Shown here piece after piece: positions 39,101 to 49,858 of a stretch of 64,000 bases of DNA; the first letter of the stretch is position 1; each line of letters begins with the position of its first letter. This DNA is from Neodiprion pinetum. Taxonomy: Eukaryota; Arthropoda; Insecta; Hymenoptera; Diprionidae. The translations under genes were made by a program, and so were the position numbers. Under the pieces are notes generated by a model, which was given only the letters and a program-made list of their open reading frames with translations, was not told the DNA's origin and did no database searches. The stretch covers positions 26,481,922 to 26,545,921 of the forward strand of contig NC_060232.1 of the NCBI RefSeq assembly GCF_021155775.2, read 5' to 3'.

Positions 39101-42100
39101 GACGGACCCTTCTTTCCATCAATAGACAACGTTGCGGGAGAAAAGCTGTCGAGAAGGCGAAAGAGAGGGCAGCGGTAATTCCGTGATAAGCCGGCTTTCT
39201 AATTTCAGTCCCACCAGCTTTTTCGGTGAAACAAAGAGCCGACGAATAAACGAAGTCACTTGCACGATGACGAATTTTCGCCAGTCCAGCGTGATCCTCG
39301 CTTGGAATACTTGCATTACGACTCTCGGCTTGAAAAATCGAAGGTTTGACGTCACGCCGCGAGAAGCTCGGAGCCTTGAAAGCTCTCGACGAATGAACAA
39401 GCCAAGCCGACTTTGCCGTTGGCCTGCAAGATGTTGGAACATACTTTAACCGGTGACGATTACACAACTAGCGATGGGAATTAATTCTCTCCTCCCATCT
39501 CTCGGTGGTTATATTGCAAATATATACCTGCTTGCCTAGGGTGTCTGCAAACTTCCAGAAGAATAATTTCCCAACGTTAACTCTCGTCACAGTTCTAACT
39601 TCATCTAGATTCCTGACGGTTGAATAATTCTAAACAATACACCGTAAAGTTTACTGTTTTTTTCCCAAAATAACCCGAGAAAATTATGGTAACCTTTTAT
39701 ACATTTGAATTATATATTGACCCTGCTGCAAAGTAATTCTGAACATTTTTACGCATTGCGCAGCCTCGTGTTTCTTAGAATGATTTAGTATGCATGCTGC
39801 TCAGATACCAGTCGTCAATTCAATGAAGACGGAATTACGCGAGGTGCGAAAACAGGCAATTTTCATTTCAAGGTATTATTCAAAGTCCTGCAACACTCTG
39901 GGGATAATCAAATGTAAGCACCCCGGCACTGAATTAACGAGTACGAATATTACGACTTCCACCTGTTAAGACATTTCAATGTTGCGCTGTTCTCCGCATC
40001 TGAGTAGAATACATAGGACTGAAAATAACAAGTTACGATAATTAAAAGAAAACCCGAAATTTCATCAATTATACATCAAAATTAGACGTGCGTCAACTGC
40101 AAAGCGTTATTTTTTTGAATTGTATTTTTTTCTGTTTCCAGAACTCGCAATGCACGCCAATGATTGAAATTTAGCAGTAGTTTCGGTTCAGAAGGCTGCG
40201 TCAAAGTGGACAAATAAAACACAAGGTATTTATACACGTCATTCTGATCATGTACTCGTTTAATTAATTTCCATTACATGAAAGCTCGATGTGCTCGAGT
40301 TAATTTTCAGCATTGTGCGTGCACGTCAACTGCATAGATTCCCTCGTTCCCCGGTATACAAAGCAATTGTGTCAACGTTACCTGCAGCGATTACGACGCG
40401 CCGCTACTGTATTCTGCATGAATGTATTTCAGGCAGACGGCCCTTTTTTCAATTAACCCTACGCGTATTGAAAACTTGAAAGCTGTGTAAATGTGGGTAG
40501 AAACACTTGGCACTAATATACCCTGAGCTGAAAAGTGTTTTCGTCATTTTTGTACTCCAGATTTGTGTATCGCGGTTACTTTCCTCTCCCTGCCATTTGC
40601 TCCAAGTTATCAGAGTTAGAGTATTTGACTGAGCCAAAGTCGTATGGATTCACAGGATAAGTAGCGCATGAATTACATCAGACAGAGAGCTTAAGTGCCG
40701 TTCGCTCGACGTCTGGTTTTCAACTTGGAACAACATTAAAATTGCAAATACAACTACACTACTTCGCAAAGTGAGATGGCAGGCGAATAAGTTAATTTCC
40801 GCGATTTAGAATGCTGAAACTTTTCCATTCGCTCAACTGCAGGAAATGATATGTATAAAATCAAGTTCTATTTTTCTAGGATCCTTCCATTTTTTATTTT
40901 TTTTTTTACTCCGTAAAAAAAAAAGAAAGGAAACGACAAAACGTTTGATTATTTTTCAAATTTTTCATGTGTGATTAATTTGTTCAAAATATGTTGTACT
41001 CTTCGCGTTTACGCGTAGCGAAGACGAATCGCGCAACAGAAGGTGTGAACTGGGATAAGGGCGAAGCCGTTTTTAGCTTCATCTGCAATTTAACAACGTC
41101 ATTTCACAACGGTGTTCAAGAAGACGGCAGCGGCACATTGTGACTTTGCATATTATTCAAACGGCCTTTTTTGCAGTGACGTTTCACGTGTAACTTGTTT
41201 CAATTTCGTTTTCATGGGCGCTTTAAGTTACTCGACAAATAGCTTGGACTGTGAATATAATCTCAGAGCCTGCGAGTGTCGTTAATTCGAATGTTATTGC
41301 GTTTTGTTTTCAAAGTCAGAGATTTGCCGTCAAAACACGTAAATATGTACCTTTGCAAATTTTTAGCCGGTAGAGTTCACTGTCTGTATGAAGAAAAAAA
41401 TTTTGCGACAGTAAAAATAATTGGTTGAAAGTTTCGATCCCAAGTTGGAATAAAAACATAACCAAATTTCGACGAATTCTAACGACCCTATGAAGTCAAA
41501 GTTCAAATAATCATTTTGTCGATCTTTCGTTACTGCTATTACCTGTTATACATAATTATAATTAAATTTCGCGTTATCTCCACGTGCTGATTATCGCATC
41601 GTGTGATAATATCGCTTCCAATTCGGCCGAATCTTGGCCTCATGCGAATTCAACCCCACGGAACGATAATTGTCCTTCAAATTGCGCGATTCCTGAGGGG
41701 TTAAAATTAAGGAAAATGAAACGGGTCCTTCTCCGTGCCGTCGTATGAATGCCTACAGCTGCCTGAGATCTACATCCTGATTCCACATCCCTATTCGCAC
41801 GAACCGCGAACATCTTGGAGTCTTGTATAATTGTCCGTATAAGATAATATTATACAGTATGGTATGCATGTGCGTGTGTTCCACTCTAAGATCCTCCCTC
41901 AAGTTCAATTCGCATCGAATTAAATATCGTATGGAAAAAATATAAATACACTTTTCCCCAAAAATCATTTTTTCGGCATTCTCACAATTACAATGACAAA
42001 AGCAGTGCAAATTTGAATTATCGATTCCAAGTACTGTGGAACAAGAGGAAAGGATAGAAAATTTAATAATATGGATAATAATTTTTGACGAATCTTACAC

Positions 42101-44261
42101 CAGTCTATACGAAAGATTCATCTTTGATTCGAAAACTGTCAGATCGCTTAGCGGCTAATTGGCGTTAGTAATACGTGATTCATCTGGCTTGATGCTTGAT
42201 TGAGGAATCTAACTGAGGGTTGACGCGTATTTATACATTCTACAGAACACGAGAGTACAAACATAATTCGCGATAATTCAAATCTCCGCAATCACAGTAG
42301 CCGGGAGATGAAAATAAAGCGCTGGGATACCGAGAAAACTCGTCAACATTCACCCTCTGGCGCACAGCCGTCCAAGCTGTAGGTTATAGACTGTTATACG
42401 TGCGGGACAAAACGAAATGGGATGAACAAGAAAAAGCGGGTGCGGAAAAAAAGCTGAATTTTGGGTGTAAAAAAAATGAAAAAATAAAGGAAACGAAGAG
42501 CAGAAGCCGTCGGAGCGTTGCCTGTTTTCTCCTCGCTAAATCTCGCCCTCCTCTCTGGCCATCCTTTAATTCTATCTCTCTTTTTCCCTCTTTTTCCCTC
42601 CCTGCAGCTTCATTAGAAGGCACTGTATTTATGCTGGAAAAGCAGTTCGCGTCAGTGTGCGGCGTTAATAACGCGAAGGTTTTTGTTATGCACACGTTAT
42701 TCTGGTCAAGGATTATGAACACACGGGTATCACGCGAAACTCGACGGCTTGGCATGCAGATATGCGAATATATGTTCACAGACTCTGCTGACTTGCCATT
42801 CAAAATTTAAAACGCGCTGGTTGATACAAAGGGCGTATATATTTCACGTTATACGCTGTACGTCGGACCGTGAGAATCTATTTTATCACCTGTGAAACGG
42901 GCGCGTGCGCATTATAAATACCGCTGGCAGCGCGTTTATCTGATTATTCGATAATGGATCTGATATAAGCTTTGTATCACTATTCAATTTGAATTTCAGG
43001 TTTACCGAAATACGTGTATTATTTGAAGCAACGTGTCGTGAATCACAAAAGGAATGAAATTAAGAAATGTGAAAAGAAAAACCGATCGTCCGATCCAAGT
43101 TACTATTCATTTATTAAAAACACAATATTTAAATTGATATTCAACAACTCTCTGAGTAAAATTGATGTTTTTTGGCTGATAAATTTATATTCTCGTCTTC
43201 GTTTCCTTCGATACATGACGCACACACGTACAAGTGATTTTTCGCGAGATAACTTTTTTTAAACGACAAAAATCTTCATCGAATATTTGATACAGAAATT
43301 ATACCTTTCGTTGAAAAATTTTTAGGTCAAATAATGACCGGAATTTTTAAATTGTGCATCATACAGAAGGACTCTGTTTTTCACGGAATTTCTCAGATGC
43401 AGATTCAAACTTTGACGTCAAATCATAATGTTCAAAGCCAGACTAACTGTAAATTGTGTCTGTAAGTATTTCGGTTGCAAAATTCGCTGCAGGGTGTGTT
43501 CACTTTTCGTGACGCAAAACTGGGAGCAATTTCAAGGAATCGGCCGTCACGTTTCGGTCAGGATAAAATTTTGAGAGGAACGACCTTTTGGCACAGAATT
43601 CAAGGCGTGCAGGTTTTTGGGATAAATTTTAATAGAGGTTGCGAGTCGTGGAGTCGCGAAAAATCTGCCGTTTCTGATCACGTCCGTGAATCGTTATGCC
43701 GCACAAAGTTGGAGTTTCTCATTCTTAGTACAGTCCAGTGAACTCGCTTACGTCAGTCAAGTATTGTTAAGGCTTCCTCGCCAACTTCACTGTTCAGTAT
43801 CATTTTCCGCGCCCCCAACTTCCGACAATAAGAAAGCGGCTGCCTCCGTAGAAACTCAAAGCCCAAATTATGTCGGAAACTACACTCGGCGAAAAGTGTG
43901 ACGTAAAACTGGCTTCTGCATTTGAGGTATAAAACACAGAACAAAAAATCTTTCGTCGCTTGATTTTACAACATGAAGTAAATAAGTAAGTAAATTAAAA
44001 GTGTGGGGTTGGAAAACTAATGCACAAAAGCTGTGAGTGTGAACAATCGAGTCAAATTTATCTGAGAATATTGCCTCAACGTTGTATAGAAATCGGGAAT
44101 TGAATCTTAAAAGTCTGATTAGTGACACTTCTTGGAGTAAATATTCTATCGAGACATTTTTGTTTTTTTTAAGTACTCCAATTCCAATTACGTCCCAAGT
44201 CCAATCCAATCACGTGAATTTCTCTGCATCTGCGAATTAATACCGTGACCTATTGTATATT
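36112..44261. other. No supported gene
   Basis: This stretch holds the longest host-side open frame (36389-37063, 224 codons), but it starts at TTG, has no ATG until near its end and matches nothing. A minus-strand 209-codon frame (38838-39467) likewise starts at TTG and ends in a Lys/Arg run from a T-rich tract. Poly(T) runs lie at 37671-37697 and about 38012-38034. I see nothing else. Confidence 0.5.
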
Positions 44262-44269
44262 GTTACAAC
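44262..44269 (+). repeat. Target-site duplication, left copy (GTTACAAC)
   Basis: Eight bases identical to 50885-50892 and immediately outside the inverted termini. A perfect 8-bp duplication is what P and hAT superfamily insertions leave. The octamer is partly palindromic (GTT..AAC), so the termini could also be drawn three bases further out. Confidence 0.85.
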
Positions 44270-44286
44270 CGAGGGGCTTACCACTC
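44270..44286 (+). repeat. Left terminal inverted repeat, 17 bp
   Basis: CGAGGGGCTTACCACTC. The reverse complement of the right end differs at two positions (C/T at 8 and 12). Confidence 0.85.
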
Positions 44287-44295
44287 TCATAATGA

Positions 44296-44308
44296 CTGTC
44301 CCAAGTAT
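44296..44308 (+). repeat. Subterminal CTGTCCCAA motif, left copy
   Basis: CTGTCCCAAGTAT, 26 bp inside the left end, matches 50850-50862 at 12 of 13 positions in direct, not inverted, orientation. Probably part of the transposase recognition region. Confidence 0.6.
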
Positions 44309-44314
44309 GACACC

Positions 44315-44566
44315 ATTGCATATGTATTTCACATATTACATAGTTATTACACTGGTATTACATGTATGGCATAGGGATTACAATAGTATTGCATGTATTG
44401 CATAAGTATCCCATAAGTATTGCACGTATTCCACAGATAGTGCACAAGTATTACATACGTATTGCATATGTATTACACATAGTATTACATGAATTACATG
44501 ACCATTGCATGACTATTGCATACTAATTATACAACTATTACAAGACTATTACATGACTATTATATA
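44315..44566 (+). repeat. Left subterminal array of ATTRCA hexamers
   Basis: About 23 copies of a hexamer close to ATTRCA (ATTACA or ATTGCA, with occasional ATTTCA, ATCCCA, ATTATA), separated by 3-6 bp spacers that often read TGACT, TAAGT or TATGT. The unit period is about 9-12 bp, close to one helical turn, so the sites would face the same side of the DNA. The array lies 45 bp inside the left terminus. In P, hAT and CACTA elements, clustered subterminal repeats bind the transposase; that role is inferred here. Confidence 0.85.
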
Positions 44567-44689
44567 TTTATATAGATACACATTATATTACTGTAAGATG
44601 AGTATTTCTCAGTATACCTATTAACAATGGTTTTTGTCTCACTGTCATTAATTGCATCCCTGAAGTCTTGCTTGAATTACATTAAATAG

Positions 44690-44695
44690 TTTATT
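44690..44695 (-). terminator. Candidate poly(A) signal of the transposase gene
   Basis: AATAAA on the minus strand, about 214 nt downstream of the stop codon and upstream of the left hexamer array. It is the first canonical hexamer I see after the stop. A single hexamer is weak evidence. Confidence 0.4.
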
Positions 44696-44908
44696 GCAAC
44701 TATTTTTTTATAACCTCTTTTACCCTCTAAATTTCATAATAAAATTTGCAAATCAACCTTTAAATATAGTAAAGAATAATTCAACGCAACCATAATTTAT
44801 ATATTATAATAATATTCTCTGTATATTTATGCTAATAGTACTCTGGAGAGGTTAACGATACATAATTATATATATTTTTTAGCAATTGAGACGATCTTCA
44901 ATTAACTT

Positions 44909-45673
44909 TTAAATCACAGCGTACTCTAACAAATCAGAATCACTGAATACATGATGACGTCTTCGGTCAATTTTCGGGTTGCTCAGAATTAGCTTTATTT
45001 GATCTCCTGTTACATAACTTGTATCGTCCACATCTGGAAAAACGAATATGGAGCTCGACGAATTCGTCACTTTTCGCATGAATTTGACTTCATAATCTTC
45101 CTCGCAATCTCTGTCTCTTGATTGGATACTTTTAACAACGCCGATGTAGTATTTTTTGGTTTTTTTGGTGAGAAATTCGATCAGCACAAAATTTCCGATA
45201 TTTGCATCTTTACCTGAAAATTCAAAACGTTGTAACCAGACGTGCAATGATTTCAAATGAAATTTTTTCACAGCAGTATTACCTTGGAGTGAAGTTGTAG
45301 GAATAATCTCGAGGATTAGTTTCAAAACTAAATCCGAATAAAAAATATGCCCATCAACTATCTGTGGTGTTGGTAAAGTTCGCATATATCCAGAAATGCA
45401 TTTGTAATCATGTGACCCCACTGGTGCCGGACGGAGACTAGAACTTATTAATCTATACCAGGTACATAGTACGCCAATACTTTCATTATTGACGTCAGCG
45501 CTTAATCTGGAGTATTCTCTTTGTGGGTCTGTTTTTCCAGTTAGATAGACGAATCCAAGAACAAGGCCTACTCTGTATTTCGTTTCTGCCTCAGTGTCTT
45601 CTCTAAAAAGCATCCATGTCCCTATACTTATTTCCGGATTCTCTTCGACAGTATTTGATCTAGTAGCTGATTC
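44909..45673 (-). CDS. Transposase exon 3: C-terminal beta-rich domain
   Basis: Codes for 254 residues after the acceptor: first 20 (ESATRSNTVEENPEISIGTW), then MLFREDTEAET.... The frame is closed just upstream by the acceptor's own TAG, showing that it begins at the splice site. Residues about 1199-1453 of the joined protein end in a compact pattern, KKYYIGVVKSIQ...YEVKFMRK...IFVFPDVDD...IKLILSNP, resembling small Tudor/chromo-like barrels found in other invertebrate transposon proteins. That resemblance is from memory and unproven. Translated alone from the ATG at 45613, it would be a 234-residue protein. Confidence 0.65.
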   Translation of the reverse strand, partial: ESATRSNTVEENPEISIGTWMLFREDTEAETKYRVGLVLGFVYLTGKTDPQREYSRLSADVNNESIGVLCTWYRLISSSLRPAPVGSHDYKCISGYMRTLPTPQIVDGHIFYSDLVLKLILEIIPTTSLQGNTAVKKFHLKSLHVWLQRFEFSGKDANIGNFVLIEFLTKKTKKYYIGVVKSIQSRDRDCEEDYEVKFMRKVTNSSSSIFVFPDVDDTSYVTGDQIKLILSNPKIDRRRHHVFSDSDLLEYAVI

Positions 45674-48600
45674 CTAGAAAAACAATAACATTATACGGAG
45701 AACCAAGAAGTTGAAAATTAACACTTTTTGTAGTCATCACAACGACAGGATGTGCCAATGATGGAATCTAAAAAATTTATGAGGTTGAAGTTCGTAACGT
45801 TAACGTAACGACACATTATTTGAAAAAAAACTATGTTTTTCAACTTCGTAATTGCTTTACAGAGGCTGTAGTTCTGATGTGGGTTGACTTTGCTTGATTC
45901 AAGCCACTATTTATTGATTACTGCATTTCTAAAAAATTCTAAAGTTGCAAAATGGCGATTTTCTTCAAATTGTATCGTCTCGTTAACGTTACGAACTTCA
46001 ACCTCCTAAAAATTTAGAATCTCAACCAATTGCCGCATAAATTATACAACTCTATTCGTTGGGGTTATACATTTACCATAGAATAATGCTGCATTATATT
46101 TTTTTTCTAGGTGTAGGTAGGACATTTTCCGCAGTATTTTAATGAGTCTGGGTCATAAGGAAAGATATTCATTACTTATTTAGGAAGAGTTAATATCAAG
46201 CTAATAAGTACCTTCTTGGACAAATGCGGCAGTTCGATTTCTCGTACTCTCTGAAGTCTGTCGCTACTTAAACGGTGCTTGGTTTTATTAAGCAGCCAAC
46301 AAATGGACGATTTTCTAACGACGTATTCGGCTTGCGACGAATCACGCACGACTGCAAATGGACTCGTTTCATTTAGTTGAACTGTTTGGGTGGAGTAATT
46401 TTTGAGTTCCAAAGTTCCTGTTACAGACTGCAACGTAATCATATCATGTTCAAGTTCTGCAGATATAGTGTCTTCATTTGCGCTCTCCGTTTCCTCGCTG
46501 ATTTCTTCGCTGTCAGATTCGTCGTCTGAGTCTAGTTGAATAGACTTTGCAGAAAAAGGCAGTGTACATAAGATATTGTTGAAAAATATACCAAGGTTCC
46601 CGAGATCTTCAATAGCTCGACATTTCGCGTCTTCAACGGTTTTCTGTATTTCTTGATTAGAAGGTAGTGGATATGTGTTGACATTGATTACACTTTTTCT
46701 CTCCCTAAATCTTGGAAATATAATATTTTCTGACTCTTCGATGATGATTTCATTTTGTACTTGAATTCTATTGAGACGATGAATGATGTCCATCATGCTG
46801 CAGTTGACAATAGTCGAGTACGTGGATGACATTGAACGGACTTGTCGGAAAAAGCTTTCACATGGTTGACTACTATATAAAGATGGCAGGAAGAGTTCTG
46901 GTTGGTCCGAATCTCTCAGGCGTATGATGACGTCAATAAGCGTATGAGCATTTATTTCAATGCATGTGTAACAGTTGGAAGTTATAAAATTTTTGCCCAA
47001 AGTGTAACTGTCATTTGCCGAAATCCATGCACGCCACATCCTTAAACAAAACACAGAATACCAGATGCTAAATATTCTTTCCAACGGCGTTAATTCAGAA
47101 TCGATGTATGAAACTACGGTGTTATGTAGTATTTTCAAATACTGACATGTTCCTTCGCTGCCAGGTACTGTATCATTGAGTAATTTTCTGACATTTTCTT
47201 GACATATTTTTTGAACAGAAGGGAAATTCATTTTATCCTTTGGGTCCAAGTCAGAATAAGTTATCTGGTGTTTGTCTTTAGATTGTGACTGTATCAATAG
47301 TTTCAGGTGACTAACAGTCGCTATATTGTTTCCCATCGGCAGAACAATTGAGTTTTTGATGAAGCGATTTCTTAGCTTTGTACCAATGTGTACAGTATCC
47401 TGGCAAACAAAGTACTCACTGCAAAATTCACTGTTGAACCATGTCCAATTTTCTTTACCAAAGAGTAAATCAAGATTCGAAATACCTATTTGGCTTTCAA
47501 TCCTCATCGCTTTTAACAATCTTGGATCACCATCCGAAGAAAATCCTAATACTCTTATTCCGAATTGCTGACATTGTTCGTAAATAAATTGGAATCTGTT
47601 AAGCACGTGTTCGGCTGTGAATTTATTGTCGGTTCCAAATATGCACAGACAAAATGACGCCGCATTTTTTTGTAAAGGCTGTGCCATAATTGTGTACGCC
47701 AAAGAAGCAATTGGAATATTTTGCATCGTTTCTTCCATTACTTTTGGTGACGTTGCCATGAAAGATTTGCACTTAGGCATTCCATTTTTATCTGTTGGTA
47801 ATACCAACCCAATTAATTGGTTAGTTTTTGGGTCATATTGCACGGTGCCAGTAATACGCGTCGCATCTTCGCTTACCCATATGACTAGAGGCAGGTCGGC
47901 CTTGATTAAGTAATTTTTCAATTCCTGCAATCGAAGCTGCCCTTCAATGATGTCTGGTCCGTTTTCTAACAAATACCGACTGACAGATGAGGGGGATGGT
48001 AGAGGCAAGTTCGCGCATAACGTTTCGTACGACAATCTTCCACCAATCATGAAAATATACGATGCAAACTTTTTCACTGTGCAATCGTATCTGTTCCCGC
48101 AAGATTCGGCCTGACTTTGTTTGTCAGAAATTCTCATCAATTTTCGTACTAACAAGTTACTTTTACTGTTTTCATTGACTGTTGGACAAGACTTCGTTAA
48201 TTTTTTCGATGCCGATTGTGCTAATAAATTTTTCACGCAATCCTTTAATTCTGCATTATATTTCAACAGCAATTCCATTTCGTTCAATGTTGGAAAATAA
48301 TATGGAATCGTTCTCTCTGTAGTAATACTCTTCACTCTTTGTCGGTAGGATTTGTCACTTCTAGTTCTTAGATCTTTTTTAATTTTTTTTTCACAGTCGG
48401 AACTTTTTGTATCTATAGTCTTAGTATTTTTGGTATTACTAGTCAATGGGGTTGATAGAATTTTCTCGGAACAAAGAACCCCTTTTACATTATTCCGAGG
48501 TTGAATTCCCCCTGTAACTCATCATTTGTACTTTCAACTATCACAGCTTGTGATCTAACATCCGATTCATCATTTGGCTTGTCACGTGCAGATACTTCGA

Positions 48601-49858
48601 GTTCTTCATCGCTTTCAATTCGATTTTTCGACCGTTTAGTAGGTTTCGCTTCCGTTTCGTCATCACTCTCAATTTCTCTAGTAATATGCCTTTTTCCCCT
48701 GCTTTTTTCAATTTTAATAATATCCCTTCTTATTTCAACGGGTGTGACTAATTTCACGTCTTCGATAATTCTTGGTAAATTTTGGCCGAGCTTCTGGTTC
48801 TTGTTTGCGATACTGTCGCTCAAACTAGCATTTGTATTCCAGTTATCATTGTCATTGGTGCCTTTATCGAATACATCCGTAATAAGTGGTTGAACCTCGG
48901 GTTGAACCTTTTTACAACTAGAAGTAAAAGCTGTAGTGTTAGCGACGACGTTTTTGAGAACATTTGCTGTATTTTTTTCCGCCTGACCCGATTTTGTATC
49001 AATTTTATTGCTATTGTTATGCTTGCGAGGAAATAAATTTTCCTTCGAATTTTCCACAGGGTTCAAAGTCAAATGTTTTTCCTTTACGTGCTTCATAAAA
49101 TTTTGACATACCCAACGAGTTTTCCTCGGTACTGATTTCCCGTATTCGGCTTTATGCGCGGTAATTTTAGTTTTACACAGGCAACACGATATTTTCCCCG
49201 AATAGGTAATTTCTTCGTCAACGTCTTCTTTGACAGATACCTCTATATACCGATTTTTAGGGCTTTCTAAATAATCTTTGAAGGTTTCTTCACCATCTGG
49301 TTGCTTAGAAAACCAATTTTTAATGAGCATGTATAATTGATCTTCTTCACTCAATAAGTCCTGTGATTTTCGTGACTGTGGATCTGATTTTTTTCCCGAT
49401 ACAGCTTTTAGCGTTTCCTTGGTTTCTTTTTTTGCTTTGATGTTAGTTAATTTTTCATTAATATCCTGTTCGGCCGTAGCAAAATGGTTCAACCCCTTTT
49501 CTATAATATACTTCTGAATTTCGAAGAGGCAAAACCTATGTCCTCGTAGTATGCGGAATTGTTCAGGTGTATTACTGTAGATACCGAAGAAGTCTGATTT
49601 TGTGTAACCATCTTCGCCTAACAATCCCAGCATGTCAGTTTGGGCAAATTTCTCCATTTCTAGAAAGGCTTCGCTTGAAAGGTTTTTCAGAGCGGCCGCT
49701 GAATCGAAACCCAGACAGGTGAGGAGATGCTTCAGGTACAACGGTGGATCAACTCCAAGTTCCTTCCTAATTACGACCCAAAACTTTTGTTCTTTAACAT
49801 TTCCAGCGATGGTCTTCGCCATACTCTCCTTTTCTGCCTTGCTCGCTGATTCCTCCAT
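44909..49858 (-). CDS. P-like DDE transposase, three-exon gene, about 1,453 aa
   Basis: Three open segments join in frame: 49858-48489, 48438-46212 and 45673-44909. The ATG at 49858 is the first in frame after an upstream stop (TGA at 49883-49885). In the joined protein, residues about 30-130 form a helical N-terminal domain (YLKHLLTCLGFDSAAALKNL). C225, C228, H257 and H262 form a BED-like finger, and a charged region with KR clusters runs to about 460. The catalytic core spans about 600-1000: ED.TRI......YD with D648/D659, SSDGD at D759, QDTVHIGTKLRNRF (D804, H807, K811, N814) and PCESFF with E984. An acidic Ser/Asp/Glu stretch follows near 1095-1120. The last exon supplies a beta-rich domain (IGVVKSIQ...YEVKFMRK...FVFPDVDD). 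The D..H...K.RN motif and the long insertion before the final E recall P element and THAP9. It presumably cuts and pastes its own element in the nucleus. The splice joins are predicted, not observed. Confidence 0.68.
45674..46211 (-). other. Predicted intron 2, 538 bp, carrying a nested fold-back element
   Basis: Donor AAG|GTACTT and acceptor TTTTTCTAG|GA with a good pyrimidine tract, phase 0. Joining keeps the frame open into the last exon. Retention gives an early stop at 46176-46178, a natural route to a shorter isoform like the intron-retained repressor of Drosophila P. That regulatory reading is inference. Confidence 0.7.
45750..46038. mobile_element. Nested MITE-like fold-back element inside transposase intron 2
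   Basis: GAGGTTGAAGTTCGTAACGT then TAACG near 45782-45806 reappears inverted near 45983-46007. The imperfect inverted similarity continues outward through A/T-rich sequence to ATGYGSCAAT at both ends (45750 and 46038) and inward to about 45825. The total is about 289 bp, with arms of roughly 75 bp and a non-coding centre. Flanks do not show an unambiguous target duplication, so the exact ends may be off by several bases. Confidence 0.65.
46212..48438 (-). CDS. Transposase exon 2: DDE catalytic core
   Basis: Open throughout and ends ...LPHLSKK at a good donor, AAG|GTACTT. It contains SEDATRITGTVQYD (first acidic site), GFSSDGDPRLLK (second), CQDTVHIGTKLRNRF and SQPCESFFRQVR (final Glu). A helical insertion of about 225 residues between the second Asp and the Glu includes LERIFSIWYSVFCLRMWRAW. 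In the P transposase the comparable insertion is the GTP-binding domain; I cannot tell whether this one binds GTP. If the intron is retained the protein simply adds 11 residues and stops at 46176. Confidence 0.8.
48439..48488 (-). other. Predicted intron 1, 50 bp
   Basis: Starts GTAAAAGG and ends ACTAG on the minus strand, phase 2. Removing exactly 50 bp fuses the upstream frame to the transposase core without a stop. The core frame has no ATG between its upstream stop and its conserved part until about residue 57 of the open frame, so it needs to be joined to something. At 50 bp it is near the lower size limit for insect introns, and the polypyrimidine tract is poor. A ribosomal frameshift or a separate downstream start are alternatives. 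Confidence 0.45.
48489..49858 (-). CDS. Transposase exon 1: N-terminal domain and zinc finger
   Basis: Codes for 456 residues plus two bases. The start is the ATG at 49858 (MEESASKAEKESMAK). The C-x2-C...H-x4-H finger (ISCCLCKTKITAHK...KHVKEKH) is a BED/C2H2-type DNA-binding candidate that may recognise the terminal arrays. Downstream is a low-complexity, charged stretch with nuclear-localisation-like clusters (RGKRHITRE, KPTKRSKNR). Without splicing, the frame ends seven bases further on, after NLGIM. The donor AT|GTAAAA is weak. Confidence 0.65.

Noticed and set aside
38838..39467. 209-codon open frame on the minus strand
   Set aside because: Starts at TTG; its C-terminal Lys/Arg run comes from a T/C-rich tract; frames on the opposite strand are open over the same bases.
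39537..39560. TAGGGTGTCTGCAAAC resembling a transposon end
   Set aside because: No inverted partner or target duplication found nearby.
48501..49036. Plus-strand frames opposite the transposase gene
   Set aside because: Antisense shadows of the long minus-strand coding segment.
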